Source: Methanolobus sp.
GTDB lineage: Archaea; Halobacteriota; Methanosarcinia; Methanosarcinales; Methanosarcinaceae
Length of the DNA stretch: 64,000 bases
NCBI GenBank assembly: GCA_030154025.1
Contig: JASKKT010000005.1
Span: 1-64,000, forward strand
Reading direction: 5' to 3'
Notes under the pieces: generated by a model
What the model was told of the DNA's origin: nothing
What the model saw: only the letters and a program-made list of their open reading frames with translations
Database searches by the model: none
Shown: one piece after another, positions 41,327 to 50,939 of the stretch
Layout: each line of letters starts with the position of its first letter
How positions within the stretch are numbered: the first letter of the stretch is position 1
Made by a program: the position numbers and the translations under genes

Positions 41327-41881
41327 CTACTCAAGAGAATATTTTGCGGCGATCACAGAAGAGAATGCGATTTTAAGCAAATCCCCCGGAATGAATGGAG
41401 CAACACCCACAAAGATAGCACTTTCCACTGAGATGCGTGCAATGTGAACCATATAAGCAGCACCCAGCAGATAGATCACGAGTAAGCCTGCAGACATGAA
41501 TAGCGCATTCCGGAGCACACCGGAAGTGCCCCACTTGTCGGAAAGTGTGCCTATGAGAAAAGCAGCAAGCACAAAGCCTATCAGATATCCACCGGTAGGT
41601 CCAAGCAGCACGCCAATACCTGATGAGCCTCCGGAGAACACAGGCAGTCCGATGATCCCAAGCAGCAGGTAGATCATCACACTCATGGATCCCCAGCGTG
41701 CACCAAGCATGGCACCTGCGAGGAATATGAACAGCACCTGCAAAGTAATAGGAACAGGACTTATGAGGACCGGTATCCGGATAAATGCCCCGACTGCTAT
41801 CATGGCGGTAAAAAGAGATGCTATCGCCATTTTTCGGATATCGCTCTCGTAATAGTTCTCATAATGATAATTTTCTTTCAT
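41327..41881 (-). CDS. bioY: Biotin transporter S component BioY
   Basis: FIRIPVLISPVPITLQVLFIFLAGAMLGARWG; GPTGGYLIGF; start at MKENYHYENYY. Confidence 0.93.
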   Translation of the reverse strand: MKENYHYENYYESDIRKMAIASLFTAMIAVGAFIRIPVLISPVPITLQVLFIFLAGAMLGARWGSMSVMIYLLLGIIGLPVFSGGSSGIGVLLGPTGGYLIGFVLAAFLIGTLSDKWGTSGVLRNALFMSAGLLVIYLLGAAYMVHIARISVESAIFVGVAPFIPGDLLKIAFSSVIAAKYSLE

Positions 41882-42044
41882 GGATCCTCCCTTCTTCACC
41901 TGAGCTGTAAACCTCATGATCACGACCTCAGTCCTGCCAGGATACACTTCCAACTGACTGATGAGGTTTACAATTGAAATAGTACTGGGTGCACAATATG
42001 ACAATATTGCATCATGCAAGCACCAATACCAGGCTGTATAAGCT

Positions 42045-42075
42045 ATGTCAACCTTTTTTTGCAGATGGTTTACAT
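42045..42075. promoter_or_regulatory. Candidate BirA-type biotin operator ATGTCAACC-N13-GGTTTACAT
   Basis: Inverted half-sites resembling TTGTAAACC/GGTTTACAA upstream of bioY. Confidence 0.55.
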
Positions 42076-42253
42076 GTTATAAAAAACTTATCGTATACAA
42101 CTACCAACCAGGTTTACAATACTGAAGAGACTGCCTCTGACACCGCTATTGCAGTACCATCATCCCAGTATAGGAAACAATAGGAGCAGATTTCAAGACA
42201 GAAAAGAGAATAATGCCGGGAACTCCGGCACTACAAAGTAAATCCAAGCAACT

Positions 42254-43876
42254 TTACATGTCCATGTCAGGCTGGGGCATTCCCGGGGGCATTGCGCCGC
42301 CCTTGCCACTTGCTGCAACGACGTCATCGATCCTGAGGATCATTACGGTTGCCTCTGTGGCGGAATTGATAGCCTGTGTCTTGATCCTGAGAGGTTCAAG
42401 GACGTCCATGTCGTACATGTTCACGACCTTACCGGTGTAAACGTTAAGGCCTGCGTTCTTGTTGCCCTGCTCGTGCTGGGAGCGAAGCTCGATAAGCATG
42501 TCAATGGCATCCAGACCTGCATTCTCTGCAAGAGTCTGCGGGATTATCTCGAACGCTTCAGCGAACTTGCTTACTGCGAGCTGTTCCCTGCCCTTGAGGG
42601 TTGCAGCATATTCCCTGAGCCTGAGTGCAAGCTCTATTTCCGGTGAGCCGCCGCCTGCAACGATCTTCTTGTCTTCCAGTGCAACGCCCACTACACAAAG
42701 TGCGTCATTGAGCGCACGCTTGAGTGCATCCACGATGTGTGTTGTACCACCGTGGAGAACAAGGGAGACTGTCTTCTCTTCCCTGCATCCGGTAAGGACG
42801 GTCATATTGGCGCCGCCGATATCCCTCTCTTCCACCATTTCGGCAGATCCGAGGTCGCTTGACCTGATGTCGGTGACATCCTGGAACAGGGTTGCCCCGG
42901 TTGCCTTTGCCAGCTTCTGGAGGTCGCTCTTCTTGATCCTCCTGCATGCGTAGATGCCTGCCTTCTCGAGATAGTACTGTGCAAGGTCGTCAATGGCCTT
43001 CTGGGAGAACACTACATTGGCGCCACTTGCGATGATCTTGTCAACCATTTCCTTGACCATTCTTTCTTCCTGCTCAACGAAAAGCTGCATCTGGTCCGGA
43101 GAGGTGATCTTGATCTCGGCATCCTTCTCGATCTTATGGAACTCTATGCCAAAGCTTGCCAGCAGGATCTTAGCGTTCTGGATCTTCTTTGGCATGTTGG
43201 GCCTGACACGCTCTTTGTCAATGACAAGGCCGGAGATCATCTCAGTATCAAGGATGCTTCCACCTTCTTTCTTTTCGATGGTGATGTCACCCACATCCAC
43301 CTTTATGCCATCCTCGGTCTCCTCTGCTACGGAAAGGACAGCATCGAGCACGATATCTGCAAGGAACTCCTTGTACTCGCCTGCACCTTTCCCTGTAAGG
43401 GCGGTCCTGGCAAGCTTCTTCAGAGTTTCCCTGTCGTCCTTAGAAACGTCTATTGTAATTGTGTCGAGGATCTCAGCACATTTTTTTGCGGCGTGCCTGT
43501 ACCCTGAAGCTATGATCGTGGGGTGGACCCCTTTGTCGAGAAGCTCTTCTGCCTTTGCGAGAAGCTCTCCGGTGAGTACGGCTGCTGTGGTAGTACCGTC
43601 GCCAACCTCATCATCCTGGGTCTTTGAGACCTCGACCACCATCTTGGCTGCCGGGTGCTCGATATCCATTTCCCTGAGAATGGTCGCGCCATCGTTGGTA
43701 ATTACAATATCACCGAGGGAGTCCACAAGCATCTTGTCCATACCCTTGGGACCAAGTGTGGTTCTTACTGCCTTTGCCACGGCTTTACCTGCAAGGATAT
43801 TAATGCTCTGTGCATCTCTTCCGCTTGAAGATCTCCTGCCACCGCTTCCTAAAACGTACCTGGGCTGTCCTGCCAA
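42254..43876 (-). CDS. Thermosome subunit (group II chaperonin)
   Basis: [44 protein letters not shown]-terminal [15 protein letters not shown]. Confidence 0.97.
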   Translation of the reverse strand: MAGQPRYVLGSGGRRSSSGRDAQSINILAGKAVAKAVRTTLGPKGMDKMLVDSLGDIVITNDGATILREMDIEHPAAKMVVEVSKTQDDEVGDGTTTAAVLTGELLAKAEELLDKGVHPTIIASGYRHAAKKCAEILDTITIDVSKDDRETLKKLARTALTGKGAGEYKEFLADIVLDAVLSVAEETEDGIKVDVGDITIEKKEGGSILDTEMISGLVIDKERVRPNMPKKIQNAKILLASFGIEFHKIEKDAEIKITSPDQMQLFVEQEERMVKEMVDKIIASGANVVFSQKAIDDLAQYYLEKAGIYACRRIKKSDLQKLAKATGATLFQDVTDIRSSDLGSAEMVEERDIGGANMTVLTGCREEKTVSLVLHGGTTHIVDALKRALNDALCVVGVALEDKKIVAGGGSPEIELALRLREYAATLKGREQLAVSKFAEAFEIIPQTLAENAGLDAIDMLIELRSQHEQGNKNAGLNVYTGKVVNMYDMDVLEPLRIKTQAINSATEATVMILRIDDVVAASGKGGAMPPGMPQPDMDM

Positions 43877-44047
43877 ATTATAACCTCCTTATAACCATGA
43901 GTCATTCTATCAATATGGAAAGTTAGCATTAGTTGCCATCGAGTATCCGGGATACTCATACTGCTCAATCTAAATGCAAGCAGTTCTATATAAATTTAAC
44001 CGCCTGTGATTTACGGAATAAAATAAGAGAAGAAAGATAAATAGAGC

Positions 44048-44488
44048 TCAGCCCCGGTTATATAGCTTGTCAAGATGTGCATCAATCAGGCAGTAAACAT
44101 GCTGCCTGTAACGTGCAGGTGCAGGAATATTGAAAAAGGACATCCCGGGATTCGGAGCATTAAAAAGGGAGTTGCCTCCTGCGGTCCATCCCACATTGGT
44201 TACCACACCCACCCTTTCCATTTCATCCACCATGGCTTTGACCTTCCCGAAATCCTCGATGGTACCTCCCCAGTCACTCTCATTGAAATTGGGAGACCTA
44301 GCCCCGGCATTGAGTTCCAGCTGCTGCAGAGCGAAGCTGTATGTCCTGAACCACTGGATATCATCCTCACTGAGGTCAATAAGACCCCTGACTGCATCCT
44401 GCCTCAGGTTTTTCATCATCAAGGGAATGTCATAGGCCCTGAAGGAGTTATTTCCTGATTTCTCAATAAAGATTTCCGGTTTACCCAT
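44048..44488 (-). CDS. Hypothetical protein, no family recognised
   Basis: 146 aa ORF with ordinary composition; MGKPEIFIEKSGNNSFRAYDIPLMMKNLRQDAV. Confidence 0.65.
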   Translation of the reverse strand: MGKPEIFIEKSGNNSFRAYDIPLMMKNLRQDAVRGLIDLSEDDIQWFRTYSFALQQLELNAGARSPNFNESDWGGTIEDFGKVKAMVDEMERVGVVTNVGWTAGGNSLFNAPNPGMSFFNIPAPARYRQHVYCLIDAHLDKLYNRG

Positions 44489-44690
44489 AATAATACCCCG
44501 CTAATGGAATAATTGTTCCGATTAAAAGATAGGGCACAATCGGATAAGTATTTTGTCCGGAAGTACAAGAGCACACACCATCCGCAATTATAGGAGACAG
44601 TGGGCAGCAGGAGCTATCAGAAGCTGAAGAGACCCGTCTTCGCATGCATAGCGAGTACAGGACCCTGTTACTGCTCACCAGGATCCATAC

Positions 44691-44846
44691 CTAACAGACC
44701 ACAAGACTTCTTATGCAGGCGTTCTTGATAAACTGGATCATGTCATCCCTGAGGAGGAACTCCTGATCCGAAAGGTCATCTGTATCCAGGTATCTGTGAA
44801 ATACTTTCTTGAACTCATTGAATGTAGCTTCATCTTTTTTGTTCAT
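44691..44846 (-). CDS. Small hypothetical protein MNKKDEATFNEFKKVFHRYLDTDD...
   Basis: 51 aa ORF from internal Met, charged and protein-like. Confidence 0.4.
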   Translation of the reverse strand: MNKKDEATFNEFKKVFHRYLDTDDLSDQEFLLRDDMIQFIKNACIRSLVVC

Positions 44847-44970
44847 GCAATACTCCTTATGAACAATCCTCAATATATTATTCTAAAAATAAATATAAAT
44901 ACTTATCTATTATAATGGCTCTGCAGCAAGAAAGTTAGTGCCCGCACCCACCGATGGGGGCGGTATACTA

Positions 44971-45075
44971 TTAAACTGCACCAAGCCCTGCAAGAGCAAT
45001 GCTCACCAGTACAAGAATATAGAACATTAGAAATACCAGCACTATCGCTGGTTTACTACATAGATGCCCGGTCAT
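44971..45075 (-). CDS. Possible 34-aa single-TM small protein
   Basis: MTGHLCSKPAIVLVFLMFYILVLVSIALAGLGAV read by hand; below the ORF track cutoff. Confidence 0.35.
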   Translation of the reverse strand: MTGHLCSKPAIVLVFLMFYILVLVSIALAGLGAV

Positions 45076-45375
45076 CCAGACCACCACCATATCCAAACCT
45101 ATCAAAAAAGACCAGGATAGATCAATAAAAAGTACAGGGTCAGTAGCCCTGTCTTATCTCAGTTCCCCCGTAGTGATACTGTACTCGAAGTTATCAGTGT
45201 TCACAGGAAGTATACTAAGTGTCCATTCACCTGCAGCACCTGAAACCTCATACACCTCGGTATAGATCGTGCTTGTATTCTGGTAACCGAAGGAACCGGA
45301 GGATGCCAGCGGCCTGACAGTACGTGGATCTTTTGCATAGTTTAGTATTTATATATTCAACCTATAGTTTAGCCC

Positions 45376-45662
45376 ATGCAGGATAAGAGATACCCAAAAA
45401 GTCATTTCATGGCAGTCGGAATGGCCATCGGCATTCCTCTTGGTCTTCCTATCGGTCTCCTGATAGACATGATCGCCATCGGGCCGTTAATTGGAGTTGC
45501 CCTCGGAACAGGGATAGGGGCGTATATGGAGAAAAAATATAACCCGAATCCCTTAACGATCTCAGTTGAAGATGATAAGCGAGAAAGAAAGTCATCCTGG
45601 CGCTTGCCGGTTTCTTCCTGCTGGGCCTTCTTGCCCTGATCGCTTTGCTGATGATGATATGA
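45376..45662 (+). pseudogene. Small two-TM protein with frameshift near 45583-45592
   Basis: First frame MQDKRYPKSHFMAVGMAIGIPLGLPIGLLIDMIAIGPLIGVALGTGIGAYMEKKYN; second frame RKKVILALAGFFLLGLLALIALLMMI*. Confidence 0.65.
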
Positions 45663-46105
45663 GGTGGCAGGCACGGGCCTGTCCGGGCCCGTAAGGGGAT
45701 ACGTATGATCAAAGCGCTCTACCACTTTTGACACTCACGCCGCTGACCATGAGGCAGGACAAAATGGATCCTGCGCCATCCTTGCTGCAGCTCATGCTTC
45801 TGAAATATCCCATTGCCTGATATGGCGTTCTTGCACCAGTCATACGGAAAAAATAAAGGTGCATGCGCAGTGCACGCATCGGATATGGAAAGCTCACACC
45901 GGGACTGTATAGCCGTCAGTCAGCCTTTCCATGAAAGCTACAAGGGCTGAAACCCCAGTATTTCTGTTAACTTGCAAGGTCCCAAACCACACAACTTCGT
46001 CCCAATGATTTAATGGTAGAAATTAAGCGTGGGAGATATATACATATCCTGGTTCGGATCATTAGAAGATACTGATCATTGTTTAGCATCTAAACATCTG
46101 TTTGC

Positions 46106-46909
46106 TCAACAGAAAGCCAGGAAGATTATTTCCCGCGCCCTGTCGATCAGTTCCCTGACCTCCTGTTCCTGAGGTTCTTCATGCGGATTGGTGCACTTAT
46201 CCTTTAAAGCTTCAAGATGGTCCATTGACTTGAGGAGCTCAGGATCAATGTCATACTGCTCATCAGATGCAAGAAGCTTCCGGGCCATTGTGATCATTGT
46301 GTCATCAGATTCCAGTTCGATCCCGTTAACCTCGCACAGTGTCTTTAAGTATCTTTCAAGAGCGAAACCTGCCATGATACCGGCAGCGCGGACCAGACCT
46401 TGCTGATACAGGCTCTCAGCTTCGTTTAGTCCCGAATTTACCAGGTCTGCTGTGATCATTTTCCTGTAGCTGTTCCTGGCTGAAGCTATGAGGGGTTCTA
46501 TTGTGTAGAGCATGCTGACCTGGGCATCAAAGGATGACAGGAAACCCTCCTTCAGGTGCTTCTTCTCGTTGGAGTTGGTGGCAGGGTCCTTCAGGCCGAT
46601 AAGGCTCAGTATCTTCTCATGCAGCCCTGTAAAGCTTTCATACCTCGCATTCCCGCCCCTGCCCGGATATTCAAGAGCAAGCCTCCTGCAAAGCTCATAC
46701 CAGACCTCATACTTTACCAGAAGGGAGCGTTGTAGCGGCTCGCTACTGGAATTGATGACACACACCTTATATTGGACATTCTGCAGCCCCGTGGAGCCGT
46801 CATCAGCATGCCTCATCCTTCTCTGGGTCGTGCCTTCCAGCAGGTCCATGTACATCTCTTCGATCGCTTCGGCTTCCTTGATGTAGGTGGCGAGGTCGGG
46901 GGTGGTCAT
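46106..46909 (-). CDS. Hypothetical protein with HEPN/DUF4145-like C-terminal region
   Basis: AAGIMAGFALERYLKTLCEVNGIEL...LEALKDKCTNPHEEPQEQEVRELI. Confidence 0.6.
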   Translation of the reverse strand: MTTPDLATYIKEAEAIEEMYMDLLEGTTQRRMRHADDGSTGLQNVQYKVCVINSSSEPLQRSLLVKYEVWYELCRRLALEYPGRGGNARYESFTGLHEKILSLIGLKDPATNSNEKKHLKEGFLSSFDAQVSMLYTIEPLIASARNSYRKMITADLVNSGLNEAESLYQQGLVRAAGIMAGFALERYLKTLCEVNGIELESDDTMITMARKLLASDEQYDIDPELLKSMDHLEALKDKCTNPHEEPQEQEVRELIDRAREIIFLAFC

Positions 46910-47031
46910 GAAGAGTAGAATGTGAGGACTGTATTTAAAGGAGGTGAGTATCAGTGGATCATAGACACCTTATTCTTTGAGAGTATCCCCGATGAACTGA
47001 AGGATATCGCTGGAAAAAGAAAAAAGCAATG

Positions 47032-47307
47032 TTAAAGCCACTTGTACCCGTGTTCGCGAGTGATTATCTCGAGTACATAAACCATGTCGTCCTCGATAGC
47101 AAAAATCGCCCTGTAGTCTCCTATACGAAGCCTGTAGAGGTCCTGCCGGCCTTTAGTACCCTTCAGTTTTTTGATATCGTTGCCCAAGGGATCGTTCTCT
47201 AACTTCCTAAGGCCTTCTACAAGCCTGTTCTTCGTTTCAAGATCCTGTGAGCTGAGGAATTTCCTTACGTGCGGGTGCACGTTTATCCGGTAGGTCATTC
47301 TGCTCAC
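47032..47307 (-). CDS. RelE/ParE-superfamily toxin
   Basis: LENDPLGNDIKKLKGTKGRQDLYRLRIGDYRAIFAIEDDMVYVLEIITREHGYKW. Confidence 0.92.
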   Translation of the reverse strand: MSRMTYRINVHPHVRKFLSSQDLETKNRLVEGLRKLENDPLGNDIKKLKGTKGRQDLYRLRIGDYRAIFAIEDDMVYVLEIITREHGYKWL

Positions 47308-47508
47308 TCAGATCTCATCAAGTGAGAAAAACTGATCCTTTTCTTCCAGGCGCCTGTACATACGGTCCATGAATTCCCCTTTATCGACAGCATCCATGAG
47401 GCGCTCCAGAATCTCGCTATAGGTCTCCCCTTTCTGACCGTAGCTTTTCAGCCGGTCTCTTACGGACTTTGTGGTTGGTATTGTTGTTTGGTCAGCGGTA
47501 GAAGCCAC
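47308..47508 (-). CDS. Cognate antitoxin (RelB/VapB-like small protein)
   Basis: TTIPTTKSVRDRLKSYGQKGETYSEILERLMD immediately upstream of toxin gene. Confidence 0.85.
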   Translation of the reverse strand: MASTADQTTIPTTKSVRDRLKSYGQKGETYSEILERLMDAVDKGEFMDRMYRRLEEKDQFFSLDEI

Positions 47509-47958
47509 GATAGTTCCTCTTTAGATTGAGGTTATATGTATTTTATAGTTACTTATAGATATCTATAAGTGTTATCGAACTCAATGATGCTTTGTTGATT
47601 CAGGTGTCATCCGGTAATATAGGGAGTGCAACAAGAATCCAAAGTCCACCAAGCCTAATTACCACCCGAATCAGGAACCTATCATTGTCGATACTTTTCA
47701 ACAGGGTAAATCACTCCTTCGAGAGTCCAAAAAGAGTGGTATATTTCGTAAGGTTGCAGTAAGGTCCTCTCAAAATACAATGAGGACACGTGTAATCTAA
47801 GAGCATATCTGTCTAAAAAGGAGTTCCTTTAATAGGCAGATGGGTAACTTTTCCATGATATCGGCTATTCATAGTAAAAAGAAGAAAAATTACAATATTC
47901 TCACTAATGACAGGTTCTTTATTTAATGGATGAATTATAAATAAATATTATAGAATGA

Positions 47959-48798
47959 GTGATAAATATGGAAACTGGAATAAAACAACTTCATGTAAGT
48001 GTACCTCCAAAAGGCAAGAGTTTATCTTTCCGAGTTACTAAGAAACACCAAAAGGTGGGCAGTATCACATCAATAATTTATGAAACAACGGGGAGAGCAC
48101 GCGAATATTGTGAACTTGCCGCAAATATATATCGGGGATGTGAGCACGGATGTACCTATTGTTATGCTCCATCAGCAACATTCAGGAAAAGAGAAGAATT
48201 CTGTCTACCTGCTGTTAGAAAAAATGTACTGAAGCAACTGGAAATCGATGCAATTAAACTTGAAGAAATTGGCGAAAAAAGACCGATACTATTGTCCTTT
48301 ACTACAGATCCTTATCAACCGCTCGATGTAAAAGAAAAATTGACTAGGGAAGCGATTAAATTATTACATGATCACGGTCTTAAAGTAGAAATATTAACAA
48401 AAGGTGGAAAGAGATCTGAAAGAGATTTTGACTTACTTTCAAAAAACCCGGAGCTGAGTAGTTATGGTGCAACTCTGGTGTTCACTGATGAACTGATGAG
48501 AAGTGAAATCGAACCCCATGCTGCACCTACAAGTGAAAGAATTGATTCTCTGAAAAAAGCCCATGAGATGGGGATTCTCACGTTTGTATCATTAGAACCT
48601 GTTTGGGATCCAAATCAAACACTCGAGATTATTGACATGACTCATGATTTTGTTGACCTTTATAAGGTGGGAAAGTTGAACTACAACAAGCAACACAAAA
48701 ACGTTAACTGGATACGATTCAGGGATAATGTAGTCCATAAGTTAGAAAATTACGGAAAGAAGTATTACTTAAAAAGAAGTCTACAAGATATTAGTTGA
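47959..48798 (+). CDS. Radical SAM protein, SPL-like family
   Basis: NIYRGCEHGCTYCYAPS CX3CX2C motif; LSFTTDPYQPLD; TKGGKRSERDFDLLSK. Confidence 0.88.
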   Translation: MINMETGIKQLHVSVPPKGKSLSFRVTKKHQKVGSITSIIYETTGRAREYCELAANIYRGCEHGCTYCYAPSATFRKREEFCLPAVRKNVLKQLEIDAIKLEEIGEKRPILLSFTTDPYQPLDVKEKLTREAIKLLHDHGLKVEILTKGGKRSERDFDLLSKNPELSSYGATLVFTDELMRSEIEPHAAPTSERIDSLKKAHEMGILTFVSLEPVWDPNQTLEIIDMTHDFVDLYKVGKLNYNKQHKNVNWIRFRDNVVHKLENYGKKYYLKRSLQDIS

Positions 48799-48841
48799 CT
48801 TAAAGAAAAATATTTATTATTGTTCGTATTAATTATACTTC

Positions 48842-49786
48842 ATGAATTACGTCAAGGGTAATAATGGTCTTTATTATGAAGTTGTGCCTTGGCATAGTAA
48901 GCAGAAACATGAATTTTTACGTCATTATTTGAATGTATGGTCTGAGATGGTTGGCAATCACTCGAAGAGCGTTCCATCTCTTGATATAATTGATCTTTAT
49001 GCTTCGTGGGGCCAATGTAGTTGCATAGAAATAGGTGAAGAATGGCCTGGAACTGCTGCTTTGGCGGCTGAATGTTTGAATAGATATGCTCGGCCGGGAC
49101 TACTCTTTTTAAATACATATAATGCAAATATAGAAGAATTAAAGTTACAAGAGCAAAACCTGTTTACGATATTAGCATCTTTCAATATAAAATCAAAAAT
49201 TGTAACGCTGCCTATTGAAGAGGCAGTAGATGTTGCATTGAATGAAGCTAACTTACAATATCCCACTCTTTGGCTTCTGGACCCCTATGGGCCTAAGCAG
49301 TTACCTTGGAGTGTTGTGGAAAAGATATGTTCATCTAAAAGGCAATATAAGGATAAATATGGAAATCTCCATACGCGTCGTCCAGAGATTATGATAAACC
49401 TCATGACATCTTCACTGCAGAGAGAAATTCATAATCAAAATGTGGTTTGTGGTTCTTTGGGAATTTCTGAAGAACAATGGAAAACATTAGAACAAAAATC
49501 ATGCAGTGGAAATACAACGAGTGTTATTGTGGATGCTTACGCAGAACGTCTATCTCAGTTCTATGAAAAACCACCTATTAGATTCCTAGTCAAAGGAAAG
49601 CATGGAAATATAGTTTATAGTATTCTTTTGTTTACGGATTCTGATGCTGGCCACTATGTCACGAAGGTGCATAAAATGCCAGAGTTTGATAAATGGTTAA
49701 AAGTTGAATGGTCAAAGAGCGCTGAGGAAATAGTTGCTAAGAAAAACCTACCTAAAAGTCAGTCATTCCTAGATCGTTTTAACTGA
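48842..49786 (+). CDS. tcmP: Three-Cys-motif partner protein TcmP-like
   Basis: IIDLYASWGQC Rossmann-like motif; LWLLDPYGPKQLPWSVVEKI; EIMINLMTSSLQR; adjacent to radical SAM gene. Confidence 0.72.
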   Translation: MNYVKGNNGLYYEVVPWHSKQKHEFLRHYLNVWSEMVGNHSKSVPSLDIIDLYASWGQCSCIEIGEEWPGTAALAAECLNRYARPGLLFLNTYNANIEELKLQEQNLFTILASFNIKSKIVTLPIEEAVDVALNEANLQYPTLWLLDPYGPKQLPWSVVEKICSSKRQYKDKYGNLHTRRPEIMINLMTSSLQREIHNQNVVCGSLGISEEQWKTLEQKSCSGNTTSVIVDAYAERLSQFYEKPPIRFLVKGKHGNIVYSILLFTDSDAGHYVTKVHKMPEFDKWLKVEWSKSAEEIVAKKNLPKSQSFLDRFN

Positions 49787-49892
49787 AGAATGAATGTCGT
49801 ATGCTGTTTTAGGCTTACCTAAGTCCTATAACTAAATTTTTTGAAGTATGGAAAGTGAAACTGCGTACAATGTAGTGTTATAAGAGGAAAGT

Positions 49893-50646
49893 ATGCCCGC
49901 AAAAGAACACCCAGTGTTTGTAGCACCCAACGACCCTGATATACCTATTTGGAGATATATGGATTTTACAAAGTTTGTATCGATGCTAGAGAATAAAGGA
50001 TTATATTTTTCAAGATCTGATAAGTTAGGGGATCCTTTTGAGGGATCATTTTCAAGAGGAAATGAAAAGCTTCGTTCAGTAGTATATAATGACCAGATTC
50101 CACCCGAGATTCTTAATAATCTATGTAATCTTTACCAAGAGATGATAACGTGCACTTTTGTGAATTGTTGGCACATGAATAATTATGAATCTGCTGCAAT
50201 GTGGAGACTATATTCAAAAACCAATGAAGCAATAGCAGTTAAATCTACTTATCGACAGTTGAATCAATTATTAGATGATGAGTGCTTTATCGGGATGGTT
50301 CAATATATAGACTATGAGTCTACATGGTTGCCGGAAGGAAATCTACTGTACCCATATGTACATAAACGTCTTTCATTTTCGCACGAACAGGAGTTAAGAG
50401 CGGTCATTCAAAAGCAACCTATGAAAGAGAAAAAATTGGAATTTTCAGAATCCTTCTACCGAAGGTATTTGGAAATCTCTTGAAATAGATAAATTAATCA
50501 ATGAAATATATGTGGCTCCTATGTCTCCTTCATGGTTTCGAGAACTCATTAATCAAATTGTAAAAAGGTATGGGATATCGGGACCTGTATTTCAGTCATC
50601 CTTGGATCAAAAGCCTTTTTTTTTGAAATCAGTATTTGACATATAA
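49893..50646 (+). pseudogene. DUF2971 family protein, frameshifted near 50455
   Basis: IWRYMDFTKFVSMLENKGLYFSRSDKLGDPFEGSFS; continuation GIWKSLEIDKLINEIYVAPMSPSWFRELINQIVKRYGISGPVFQSSL in another frame. Confidence 0.75.
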
Positions 50647-50744
50647 AGTGAATCCTGAGAAAATGTACTTCGCAAGAATCACAACTAACTCACAATTCAA
50701 GAAAAACAACTATTTATTAATACAAAAAATAAAGAAGAAATTTA

Positions 50745-50816
50745 CGTCCCGACCGAGGATCGAACTCGGGTCTAAGGCTCCGCAGGCCTCAAGGATATCC
50801 GCTACCCTACCGGGAC
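50745..50816 (-). tRNA. tRNA-Arg (anticodon GCG)
   Basis: GTCCCGG...CTGCGGA anticodon loop...CCGAGTTCGATCCTCGG T-arm...TCGGGACG; cloverleaf folds by hand. Confidence 0.9.
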
Positions 50817-50939
50817 ACTTGGTTCGTGTTCTAATGTCCTGCTTGGATATAAAGATTATCGCCTGAAAGGATATTGAACTTGCGGGACAGGTCAAAAGCA
50901 TTGATAAGAGTTAAATCCTGCAACAATGATTAGTTAAGC

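Noticed and set aside
42993-43883. 296-aa ORF antisense to the thermosome gene
   Set aside because: Lies opposite a strongly supported CDS; composition is that of a codon-bias shadow ORF.
44481-44678. 65-aa minus-strand ORF
   Set aside because: Ser/Cys-rich, overlaps the end of the next start region, no support.
45709-45897. 62-aa minus-strand ORF
   Set aside because: No homology-like motif, irregular composition; probably chance ORF in a decayed region.
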